A program made the position numbers and the translations under genes. 64,000 bases of DNA, taken from NCBI GenBank assembly GCA_015143295.1, contig CM026557.1, positions 35,349,965-35,413,964 on the forward strand, in the 5' to 3' direction. The notes beneath the pieces are model-generated. The model saw nothing but the letters and a program-made list of their open reading frames with translations. It was not told the origin of the DNA and ran no database searches. Shown here one piece after another: positions 21,165 through 32,021 of this stretch (its first letter is position 1; the number at the start of each line of letters is the position of its first letter). This stretch comes from Tetracentron sinense. Its lineage: Eukaryota; Streptophyta; Magnoliopsida; Trochodendrales; Trochodendraceae.

Positions 21165-21585
21165 TTATTTAGAGACTAGTAGGGCCCCTGTTTGAATTGA
21201 TGGTGGCTCACTCATATTTGTTGAAGTAAACTGGACAATAAGAGTGATAAAAAAATGAACGGACTTTTTAAAAAACAAAGAGGGTAGGGCATCCAAAATT
21301 AAATCCAGTGGTTTAGTTAAAGTAAACCGACTTAAAGAGTGATAAAATAAAAAAACTGACTTAAAGAGGGTAGGGCCGACATATTTAACCCCAACGATTG
21401 ATTGTGAGATCTAAAGAGGTACATGGAATAAAGGTAATAGAGTCTACTGAACAAAATAAAAGGGGAATACCATAAGCAGGTAACTACCCCTTTTATTCCT
21501 TTTATTATAGGGTATGGATATAGAAATAACATATTGATAGCCCATGACCAAGGAGTATCCCTCGAATGCGAACCGTATACAAGGT

Positions 21586-21760
21586 TGTAGGGCTGTAAAT
21601 GGGCCGAGCCGAGCCAGGCTTGTTGCAAGTTGCAACCCAATTATTAATCAGGCTTTATAAGTTGGCTCGAGCTAAGACACCTGATCAATGATCGGGATAA
21701 GTTCGAGCTTGAACTAGGTTCAATGAGAAAAATAAGTTGTCGAGTGACTTTTGTGAGAGC
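21586..21760. mobile_element. hAT-like MITE end (one end only)
   Basis: TAGGGCTGTAAATGGGCCGA and GCTCGAGCT-type subterminal motifs match common hAT MITE ends. No partner end was located before the sequence becomes A+T-rich. The following 21.8-22.6 kb shows a repeat shared with 56942-57060 (GTGAATAATTCATGTTTAAT, AATTGTTCAACGAAAAAGT) and nothing coding. Confidence 0.35.
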
Positions 21761-22632
21761 ACTAATACGGAGAATACTCATTGCTTATCCATATGGTGTA
21801 GAAGTGTTACTTGTAACGATATATAAAACGATGAGTCTATGACTCTTAGGGTGTGTTCGTTGCGAGAAAGTGGGTGAAAGAAAATAAACTAAAATTTTCT
21901 TGCAAAACAACCATCAAAAGGTGAAGGAAGCTTTTGGGAGAGTTTGTCACTTTTGAGAAAAGTACAAGAAAATGAACATTTGTTTATTGTAAACCAAATG
22001 CAAGAAAAGTGCAAGAAAACTCACTTTTCATTTAATCTTCCTCACTTTCTACCTCACATTTAGAAAGTGAATAATTCATGTTTAATTCGCAAAATTTTCG
22101 ATTTTTTTTTAAAATGTCGCTATTTTTTTCAGAAGTTGCGAATATTTTGTGAATTAATTGTTCAACGAAAAAGTCAATAATAGTCATACATGTTTTTTTT
22201 TCATTTATAAGAATATAATAAAATAAATATAAAAATAAAACATTAAGCATGTAAGTAATATATTACAAATACACCTTCCAAAAAATATATATATAACAAA
22301 TACTTATTTGAAAAACAATTAAAAAAAATGTCTTTTTATGAACGGTTTGTGAACTCAAAGTATAAATTTGCCGAACTTAAAGAAAAATATCAGTGAATTT
22401 GAATAAAAAATTTGACAAACCAATATTGTTTTGAAACTACTATATGGTTCGCTTAATTTTACGAACCAATCCGGATTGAACCACATACTAGTTCGGGTTC
22501 ACTCGGCTCATAGTTCACTATAGCATGTAGCGAACTTGGTAACCCTGGTTCATAAACAAAGATCCAAACTTGAGAGGAATGAAAGTTTTAAGGTTTTTGA
22601 AACATGAAAAGGCAGTATGGAAATAACCATAG

Positions 22633-23430
22633 TGTAAGCACCCAATTTTTGCACCCCTCCCTTAACCATGGTTAAAAAATTTAATCATAGTCAGCCTGGT
22701 ATAATCTTAGGTCAACCCTAGTCTAACCCTAGGTCAAATCTTAGTTAAATCCTAGGTCAACCCTAGTCAAACCTTAGTTAAACCCTAGGTCCAACCTTAG
22801 TCCAACCCTAGGTCAACCATAGGTCAAACCCTAGTTAAACCCTATGTAAACCCTATCTAAACCCAAGGCCCTAGGGCCTAAACCCGTAGACAAATAGTCT
22901 TTGGGCCCATACATGGGCTCATGACCCAAGCCAAGCCTTAGGAGTGGGGCCTAGCCCCAAAATTTGAATTTTTCAGAATGTCAGTAATCTAATTACCGAC
23001 ATTCCCTTTTTGGTAAAAATCGTACTACATGTTGTGCATTTAACACGGGCCAGACACTGTTTTTGGAAAAGTCCAAGAATGGCAGTAGAGTTTCTACCGT
23101 CATTTCTCATATTGCCCTGTAGGGTAATGACGATACTGGAATTACCGCTATTCCCTGAGTTTGCGTTTTACGCAAACCTTGCACCCTCCAGTGCTTCAGG
23201 CACGCCTCTAGCCATCTCCACTCCCACCTGTGACCTACGCCTAGCCCTGTCCTATTTCTCCTTGAATCCTCAACCCTCCAAGTCTATAAATCCAAGGTCT
23301 CCTCAACCCTTCTTCCCCATTGGAAAACATCCTGAGATAATACTGAAAAATCCTCATTAGAACCTCTGATCAGCCCATCAGCTCGATAGCAAGGTTCTCA
23401 GCCCCAGGGATCACGTTTAATAGGTGCTAA
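22633..23430. repeat. LTR-like sequence of an unassigned retrotransposon
   Basis: It begins TGTAAGCACCCAATTTTTGC, a typical LTR-style start. It holds a 170-bp minisatellite of CCCTAGGTCAA-like units (about 22690-22862) and no open frame beyond composition noise. The second boundary is not seen. A 33-bp stretch (CCTAGCCCTGTCCTATTTCT and following) at 23240-23272 recurs at 23432-23464, near the border with the chromovirus sequence. Confidence 0.35.
22690..22862. repeat. Degenerate 11-12 bp minisatellite, telomere-like
   Basis: About 14 units of (A)AACCCTAGGTC / AACCTTAGTTA. The units contain AACCCTA, the plant telomere heptamer core, but spacing and inserted GGTC/GTTA show it is not a true telomeric array. 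Confidence 0.6.
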
Positions 23431-24080
23431 TCCTAGCCCTGTCCTATTTCTCCTTGAATCCTCACCTGAGGCTCTACTATAGGGTCCATGTGAGGCTCCT
23501 TCTCACCATAATCCTCCTCGATCCAAGAACCAGGAGCACAAATGTCAACTCGTGCACCTGCCGACATAAAAGTACGGCTGAGTATGGAATACTCAGCAAG
23601 TACAAGCTACTAGCTAACAACAGCAATAACAATCACATAAAGGCAACATGATATAATTCATCACATCAATTTAAAGCAATACTAGCAACATATGAAATTC
23701 ATAGCATTGAAAGTAAAGCAATGAAATAATCTTGGCATGCTTGGATGAATGCGAAAACTCCGGTAAAACTCGTACTTAAAAAGTCATGTCTTATTCTTGA
23801 AAATAGCTTTTCGTGTTTTTTTTAAAAACTTGCTTGTCATGTTTGAAAACTTATGCTTGTCTTGGTCTCGTTCGTAAGAATCATGTATGCTTGTCTTGTC
23901 TTGCTTGGAATCACTTGTCTTGTTTGTTCTTGTCATGTTCTTCACATGTTCTTGACTTGACTTGCTTGTTTTCTTGTGAGTCAGAGGTTAGTGCATTTGA
24001 AGCGACTTGTGAGCCGGGAATGTAAATTCCCTTCAGTGAAATATATATATATAGAAAAGAGTACACCAATCTCCTTGACT

Positions 24081-25687
24081 TGTTTTCTTGTGAGCCAGGT
24101 ATGACATATCTTGCGATATGCCCTACCCTTGACCGGCCCGATGTCTGGCTTTATCATGCTTGTTTTCTTTGTGAGCCAGGTATGACATATCCTAGGGATA
24201 TGCCCTACCCTTGACTGGCCCGATGTCCGGCTTTATCATTCGTTCGTGAATCACAATTCTTGTTATTGTTTGGTTTATCATATACACATATAATTGAAAA
24301 TCTCGATTCATGAATGCATGCATGTAGTGTGTGACAAGGTGTGAGCATAATAATGACATGAGAAGGATTGAAGACATCACATAACATTTCAACATTTATA
24401 GGCATAGGAGAATGTGAGAAACACTTAAAGCAATTTAGCATAATTACCACTTGGAGGAAAAATCCCTTACTTACAATTCATAGCTTTAGTTCTTCATTTT
24501 CCACATGTATTTCATCAAACAACTTACATGCAACATTTATGTCATTCATAGTTTCTTAGTCTTAGGTTTCCAACTCATTCATGCAATTTATCAAACATGT
24601 GGTGTTCAAGATTCATGTAGTCATTTATTTCATGTTTTCTCATTCAAACATTTCATCCAACACAAGGGGTGTGTTTATTAGGAGTACAATGCCCTTCCAC
24701 CATTTTCCAACACACATTATTCACAATCTTACGGCATCCAATCGCCACAACCACCATCCATTCATACATCCTCACACATTTACTTATTTATCTTGTTTGT
24801 TTATATTTAGGAAAAATGGTATATTTCAAAGGAAGGAAAAACACAAGACAAAAATCATCACTTTTAAGAGAGAAATCTAGGTTATTGCTAAGAGTGAGTA
24901 GGGTGTACTAACCTTGAAGATTTCTTCCAATGTTGAAGAAAATGATTTGAAACCTTCAAGCTCAAGAGAGGAGGGCCTTGGCTTGGAGGAGATCAAAGCT
25001 TGAACTCCCCTTTCTCCAAATCCAAAACCCTAGTTCTTCCTTTCTTCTTTCTCTCAAAATCCCCAAAAATATAAGCTTGAGGGTTTATGAACCCTCAATT
25101 CCACGAATTGGGGCTTATATAGAAAAAGAGGGATCAAAAGACCCATTTACCCTTAATGAAATATGCAAAACGCGAAAGACCGATCAATGACCGAGCGATT
25201 GGTGTTTTTGACTGAGCGATCGGTTGCCTACCGAGTGATCAGTGTTTTTGACCGAGCAATCGGTTGAAAACACCCTCTCTGGAATTTTTTCCCATATAAA
25301 TTTTTGGACCAGTCGATAGATACCGATTGCTCGGTTTTGGACCAAGTGATCGCTACTTTGGACCGAGCGATTGGTGCTCTACAAATTTTGACACTTTGCT
25401 GTTTTTCCCTATTTTGGTATTTCGGCGATAACTTTTGACTCGTTTGTCGGATTTTAATGATTCAACTTGCGTTGGATTCGTCATTCAAATGGGAACATTT
25501 TTGGTGCTTTAGAATTCCCCAATTCTTCTTTATTCATAGACCAAATTGTTCCCAAATTTGACTGATCTGTAAAAAGGAGTTCAGCGACCCGGATTTTCAA
25601 TAGATCCGACTTATGAAATCCAACCTCTAACTCAAGAAAATGACCTTAAGGTTTTAATACATGCCAAGAAATGTACGGGGTGATACA
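24081..25687 (-). repeat. Left (3') LTR of the chromovirus
   Basis: On the minus strand it starts TGTATCACCCCGTACATTTC. It carries an array of ACCGAGCGATCGGT-like palindromes (25170-25380), then a TATA box CTATATAAG (25114-25122) giving the promoter direction. Related LTR sequence may continue left of 24081 toward 23.4 kb, as the sequence there has the same character. Confidence 0.75.
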
Positions 25688-25777
25688 TCCTTCCCCCTTA
25701 CAAAAATTTCGTCCTCGAAATTTGGATGATACATACATGTACAAAACCGTAACAAAATACGAAAGAGTGCTAAAGTT

Positions 25778-27322
25778 CTAAACAAACAATTGAGGATATT
25801 TCTCTCTCACTTCGGCCTCACGCTCCCATGTAGCTGCTTTTATCGAATGATCTTGCCATCTTACAAGGACTAAGGGAATGGTATTGTTGCACAAGACTTG
25901 ATCTCGCCTGTCCAAGATCTGCATTGTTTGCTCAATTAGTGTGAGATCCTCTCGGATTTCTACCGGATCAAGTTCAATGACATGGGATGGGTTTGAGATA
26001 TATTTCCGAATCATAGAAACATGGAATACATTATAGACCGTTGCCATTTGATTAGGCAAGGTAACACGGTAAGCCACCTCACCGACTCTAGTGATGATGT
26101 CGAACGGACCCACGTATCTCGGGTTGAACTTTCCTCTTTTACCAAGTCTCACAATGCCCTTAGTTGGCGAAACCTTCACGAATACCATGTCGCCAACCCG
26201 GAATTCAAGAGCTCTCCTTCGGTTGTCGGCATAACTCTTCTGTCGATCCTGTACGGTCTTCAGCCTCTCTCGGATAAGCTTGACCCTATCCACAGTCTGT
26301 TCAATCAATTTGGGGCCCACCACTTTTTTCTTCCCGACTTTATCCCAGTATAAAAGGGATCTACAACTTCTCCCATACAATGCCTCAAAAGGGGCCATTT
26401 GAATGCTTGCTTGGTAGTTGTTATTATAAGCGAACTCCATTAAAAGCAAGTGGTCTTCCCAACTCCCTTTGAAGTCTAGCATACAAGCTCAGAGCATGTC
26501 TTCTATTATTTGATTCACTCTCTCGGTTTGTCCGTCAGTCTGTGGATGGAAAGCTGTGCTGAAATTCAAACTGGAACCCATGGTGTTCTGGAAGCTTTTC
26601 CAAAACCTGGAAGTGAATCTAGGATCCCGGTCTAAGACAATGCTCACTGGCACTCCGTGCAGCTGGACTATCTCCTTGATGTACAATGCCACTAGTTGGT
26701 TCGAGTTAAAAGTGGTTTGATACGGCTATAAATGCGCGGACTTTTTCAGTCTGTCCCCCACAACCCAAATGACGTCGGAGTTCCTTGTCGTCCGTGGCAA
26801 CCCTACTATGAAGTCCATGGAGATGTTCTCCCATTTCCATTCAGGAATAGGGAGGGACTGCAATAGACCTGCAGGTCTCATATGTTCAGCCTTGACTTGC
26901 TGACACATCAAGCAACGAGATACATACTCGGCCACTTCTCTCTTCATGTTCCGTCACCAAAAGTGCCCATTCAAGTTTCTATACACTTTTGTACCCCTGG
27001 GGTGAACGGTATAATTGGACCGGTGAACTTCATCCAAGATCTCTCTTTTAAGCTCTTCGTTGTTAGGAACACATGTTTTTCCCTTGAATATGATACTTCC
27101 ATCTCCGCTTGTGGTGAAATCCTCGCTACCCTTACTAATCATCTTGTCTCGGTAAGCAAGTAACTGGGTATCCGATTCTTGCAATTCTCGGATCCAGGCC
27201 AAGATGTAAGGCCTAACAGTGATGTTAGCTATTATCAATCCAAAAGTAGGGAGACTAAACCTGATGTCGAGATTGGATGCATCTTTTAACAACCTCCACT
27301 CATACACCATCATATGAGCCAA
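25778..27322 (-). pseudogene. Chromovirus integrase region (fossil)
   Basis: Readable parts on the minus strand include the zinc-binding start (SRCLMCQQVKAEH), the catalytic core (MDFIVGLPRT, VLDRDPRFTSRFW, FHPQTDGQTERVNQ) and the C-terminal GPFDIITRVGEVAYRV segment. The tail LVRWQDHSIKAATWERE is a chromodomain-like region, which points to the Tekay/Del clade. Integrase would join element DNA to the host chromosome. This copy is broken. Confidence 0.8.
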
Positions 27323-27421
27323 GAGTGTAGTAGGCTTTCTGCTAAGTGCGTCAACGACTACATTAGCCTTGCCTGGATGGTATTAAATGGAACACTCATA
27401 ATCTTTCAGAAATTCCATCCA

Positions 27422-29099
27422 TCACCTTTGCCTTATGTTCAGCTCCTTCTGGGAAAACACATACTTTAGGCTTTTATGATTCGTGAACACGTCAAATTGT
27501 TTCCCATAGAGGTAGTGCAGCCATATCTTCAATGCAAACACTACTGCAGTAAGCTCTAAGTCATGTGTAGGGTAGTTCTTCTCATGGTCATTCAATTGTC
27601 GAGAAACATACGTGATAACCTTCTTATTTTGCATTAGAACACACCCTAAGCCGACATGCGAGACATCACTATACACGACAAAGCCGCCGCTCCTGGAAGG
27701 CATTGTGAGGACGGGAGCTGTACTGAGCCGCTTCTTCAACTCCTGGAAGCTAATTTCGCATTTGTCGCTCCAACTAAACTTGGAGTTTTTCCTCATCAAG
27801 TAAGTGAGAGGTGCCGTCAAACTGGAGAATCCCTCTACAAATCTCCAATAGTAGTCTGCCAACCCGAGGAAACTACGTATCTCGGTGACACTCTTGGGCC
27901 TCTCCTAACTCATAACTGCCTCTATCTTCGCCGGATCAACTGAGATACCTTTGGCCGATACCACGTGACCCAAGAATGCTACATTTTCTAACTAGAATTC
28001 GCACTTACTTAGCTTGGCATACAATCTGTGCTTTCGAAGCGTCTCTAGAGTAAGGCAAAGGTCTCGATCATGATCCTCCCGTGTCGGGGAGTACACCAAA
28101 ATGTCGTCTATGAACACCACGACACATCTATCGAGATAAGGTCTAACCACCCGGTTCATTAAATCCATGAACGCTGCCGGTGCATTCATCAACCCAAAAG
28201 GCATAACAAGGAACTCGTAGTGCCCATACCGAGTCCTGAAAGCCGTCTTCGGAATATCTCCCTACTTGATCTTCAATTGATGATACCCCGAATTTAGATC
28301 AATTTTGGAGAAGAATCTCGCTCCCTTCAACTGGCCCGAATAAATCGTCTATCCGTGGTAAAGGATAACGGTTCTTACTAGTGACCTTATTTAACTGTCG
28401 GTAATCAATACACATACGCATTGAACCATTTTCCTTCTTCACGAATAACACTAGGGCACTCCACTATGAGACACTTGGTCTAATGAATCCCAGGCTTTGC
28501 AGTTCTTCTAACTGCACCTTCAACTCCTTGAGTTCAATCAGGGTCATTCTATATGGAGCTCTTGAAATTAGAGCTGTTCCCGGAGTAACCTTTATAGCGA
28601 ACTCGATCTCTCTATCAGGAGGCAATCCGAGAAGTTCTTCCAGAAACACATCCAAGAACTCACTCACAACTGGAATGGCTGAGGAGTTCGGTGCCTCTGG
28701 GTTTGCTATGCTCAAAGCTGTGAGATGGGTAATATCCCTTTCTCTCAATCCTCAAAAGTGAAATGGCTTTACTCCTTTCGGCTTGAAGTTCACCACATTC
28801 TCAAAGCATGCCACATGTCTGTGGTGAGTCGCTAGCCAATCCATACCAAGAATGACATCGAAGTCCAAGTCTTGGAAATCCAAAATGATGAGGTTGGCCA
28901 ACAATTCATTTTGCCCCACTTGCACTACACAATCCTTATATATCCGATTCGTATCAACTGACTTGCCAAGTGGAGTCGCAATGGTTAACTCCCGCTCCAA
29001 CAAAGTAGACTCAGTTGAAAAGCCCTTTGCAAAACTGGGTGAGACAAAAGAGTGAGTGGATCCTGTGTCGATCAACACTCGAGCTAGACACTCGTTCAC
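27422..29099 (-). pseudogene. Chromovirus protease, reverse transcriptase and RNase H region (fossil)
   Basis: Protease is recognised by ARVLIDTGSTHSFVSPSFA and ILGMDWLATHH (28752-29099). Reverse transcriptase is seen from [12 protein letters not shown] and [12 protein letters not shown] (27992-28204), with an N-terminal part at 28464-28748. RNase H is seen from [16 protein letters not shown] and [18 protein letters not shown] (27422-27862). The order is standard for Ty3/gypsy. Not intact. Confidence 0.8.
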
Positions 29100-29142
29100 T
29101 AATAAGGCGTCTGTTCGATTAAATAACTAATATCAATAAATT

Positions 29143-30396
29143 TCAAACAAGACTCACATAGTGCATAGGTAACATATAGTACACACAAGTAATCGTCTCA
29201 TATAACCATAGGTATTCGTAACTTGCAAGTTTAGCATTCTTGCGTACCTTGCATGACATCGTTGGATGCACGTGCATCCCTTTTTGACAATGCAAAGACT
29301 CGTCCTTGAGTTGCTTGACAAGGCGGTCGGGTAGATGGTGAGGGCTCGATGCCTGAGACGACCTTTGCTGAGATGCCTGCCTAACAGGGGGCCTTGGTCG
29401 CCACAATGAAAACAGCTTCCCGTAACTTTCCGGCATTTCCATGCTGGATGCCTCCTTCCACACAGGGTGCAGATATGATACGAATAGATGGAGGGTGCAT
29501 ATCTCATCGCCTGCATCACTGCGGGGCGAGGAGCCTGAGTGGGAGCCGGGCAAAAAGCCAGTGGAGCAAAAGGGCGAAGGGACTGAGGTGCAGAGTACAA
29601 TCTCTGTGACGGTGCTGACCCTGAAGATTGATAAGAACTACTCTTTGCTCTTTTCTCCCCTGAACTACTGGACTAGCCTTTCTCCATTCCTCTTCTCTTG
29701 AAGAATTTCACAGAATTCGACTCTGCTAAAAGTGCCTTGTCCACTACCTCGGTATACGTCTCATGCTAGAACATTGAAAATCGATCCTTGAGGTAGGCCT
29801 TCAACCCCCTCTCGAATTTTCGGCCTTCATCACCTCGGTAGCTATCATGTGAGGAGCAAATCTTGATAGCTCCGAAAACTTAGCCTTATAAGCGGCTACT
29901 GATAAGTTACCTTGTTCCAAGGTAATGAACTCGACCTCCTTCTTTTCTTTCATCCCGATAGGGAAGTACTTCTTGTAAAAGACGTCCAAGAATTCTCCCT
30001 AAGTCCATTCCTGACCCTGTCGGGTTAATTCTCGGGTCTTGAGTGCAGACCTCCACCAATGGTCGGCCTCGCCTTCAAGTATAAAGGCGGCCCAAGTGAC
30101 CCTTTCCGCTTCAGTAGGCGTCAACACAGAGAAGATCTTTTCTAATTGTCGAATCCATCATTTGGCCACAAGTTGATCGATGCTTCCACAAAAGGTCAGA
30201 GGCCTCATTCTCTGAAAAGCTTTTATTCCGGCTTGTGCTATGTTAAGAGGAGTAGCTATACGTGCGGTAGTAGGATTAGGTGAAGCAAGTTGCCTACCCG
30301 CTAACATAGCCAAAGTCCCAGATATTGGAGCAAAAGCTTCGGCAAAGTCGGGTTGATCATCACCTGATGGAGCATCACTTACATTGCCTTACGTGT
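29143..30396 (-). pseudogene. Chromovirus gag region (fossil)
   Basis: Minus-strand remnants include FYKKYFPIGMKEKKEVEFIT and LSVAAYKAKFSELSRFAPHM, typical of gypsy gag (retrotrans_gag), and a zinc-knuckle region (CTLCGRRHPAWKC, CFHCGDQGP) near 29390-29480. Capsid-like packaging is the family role. Broken. Confidence 0.75.
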
Positions 30397-32021
30397 TGTT
30401 TTCTTATGAGCCAGGTATGACATATCTTGCGATATGCTCTACCCTTGACCGGCCCGATGTCCGAATTTATCATGCTTGTTTTCCTTGTGAGCCAGGTATG
30501 GCATATCCTAGGGATATGCCCTACCCTTGACCGGCCCGATGTTCGGCTTTATCATTCGTTCGTGAGTCACAATTCTTGTTCTTGTTTGGTTTATCATATA
30601 TACATATAATTAAAAATCTTGGTTCATGAATGCATGCATGTAGTGTGTGACAAGGTGTGAGCATAATAATGACATGAGCAGGATTGAAGACATCACATAG
30701 CATTTCAACATTTATAGGCATAGGAGAATGTGAGAAACACTTAAAGCAATTTAGCATAATTACCACTTTGAGGAAAAATCCCTAATTTACAATTCATAGC
30801 TTTAGTTCTTCATATCCCACATGTATTTCATCAAACAACTTACATGCAACATTTATGTCATTCATAATTTCTTAGTCTTAGGTTTCCAACTCATTCATGC
30901 AATTTATCAAACATGTGGTGTTCAAGATTCATGTAGTCATTTATTTCATGTTTTCTCATTCAAACATTTCATCCAATACAAGGGGTGTGTTTATTAGGAG
31001 TACAATGCCCTTCCACCATTTTCTAACACACATTCATCACAACCCTTATGGCATCCAATCGCCACAACCACCATCCATTCATACATCCTCATACATTTAC
31101 TTATTTATCTTGTTTATATTTAGGAAAAATGGTACATTTCAAAGGAAGGACAAATACCAGACAAAAATCATCATTTTCAAGAGAGAAATCTAGTTTATTG
31201 CTAAGTGAGTTAGTAGGGTGTACTAACCTTGAAGATTTTTTCCAATGTTGAAGAAAACGATTTGAAACCTTCAAGCCCGAGAGAGGAGGGCCTTGGCTTG
31301 AAGGAGATCAAAGCTTAAACTCCCCTTTCTCCAAATCCAAAACCCTAGTTCTTCCCTTCTTCTTTCTCCCAAAATCCCCAAAAATATAAGCTTGAGGGTT
31401 TATGAACCCTCAATCCCACGAATTGGGGCTTATATAGAAAAAGGAGGATCAAAAGACCCATTTACCCTTAATGAAATCTGCAAAACGCGAAAGACCGATC
31501 GATGACCGAGCGATCGGTGGCCTACCGAACGATCGGTATTTTTCACCGAGCATATCGGTTGCTTACCGCGCGATTGGTGTTTTTGACCGAGAGACCGGTT
31601 GAAAACACCTTCTCTGGAATTTTTTCCCATACAAATTTTTGGACCAGTTGATAGATATTGATCACTCGATTTTGGACCAAGCGATCGCTACTTTGGACTG
31701 AGCGATCGATGCTCTGCAAATTTTGACACTTTGTTGTTTTTCCCTATTTTGGTATTTCGGCCATAACATTTGACTCGTTCGTCGGATTTTGACGATTCAA
31801 CTTGCGTTGGATGTGTCATTCGAATGTGAATATTTCTGGTGTTTTAGAATTTCCTAATTCTTCTGTATTCATGGAAATTTTTTTTCCCAAAGTTGACTGA
31901 TTTGGAAAAAGGAGTTCAGCAACCCGGATTTTCAATAGATCCAACTTCAGAAATCCAATCTGTAACTTAAGAAAATGACCTTAAGGCTTTACTATATGCC
32001 AAAAATGTACGGGGTACTACA
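30397..32021 (-). repeat. Right (5') LTR of the chromovirus
   Basis: Matches 24081-25687 over its length. The palindrome array is at about 31490-31715 and the TATA box CTATATAAG at 31429-31437. Divergence from the left LTR is several percent, including in the array. Confidence 0.75.

Larger units (their letters stand above)
24081..32021 (-). mobile_element. Ty3/gypsy chromovirus fossil, Tekay/Del-like
   Basis: Similar LTR segments lie at 24081-25687 and 30397-32021, both ending in CA at right. Minus-strand coding remnants lie between them in the gypsy order: gag with zinc knuckle, aspartic protease (IDTGSTHSFV), reverse transcriptase, RNase H, and integrase with zinc-binding and DD-E regions and a C-terminal chromodomain-like segment. 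A purine tract (TAAGGGGGAAGGA on the minus strand) abuts the LTR at 25687. The element is broken, with roughly ten or more breaks. LTR divergence of several percent by eye makes it clearly older than the copia-type element at 12-15 kb. Confidence 0.85.

Noticed and set aside
21850-22065. Possible Harbinger-type MITE (GGGTGTGTTCGTTGCGAG)
   Set aside because: The left end resembles such elements, but no inverted partner end or 3-bp target duplication could be located.
23010-23360. Plus-strand ORF of 116 codons
   Set aside because: It lies in LTR-like sequence with direct repeats; residue composition is that of translated non-coding DNA.
24205-24450. Paired ORFs with near-identical copies at 30521-30766
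   Set aside because: These are translations of the two chromovirus LTRs, not genes; the similarity is LTR identity.
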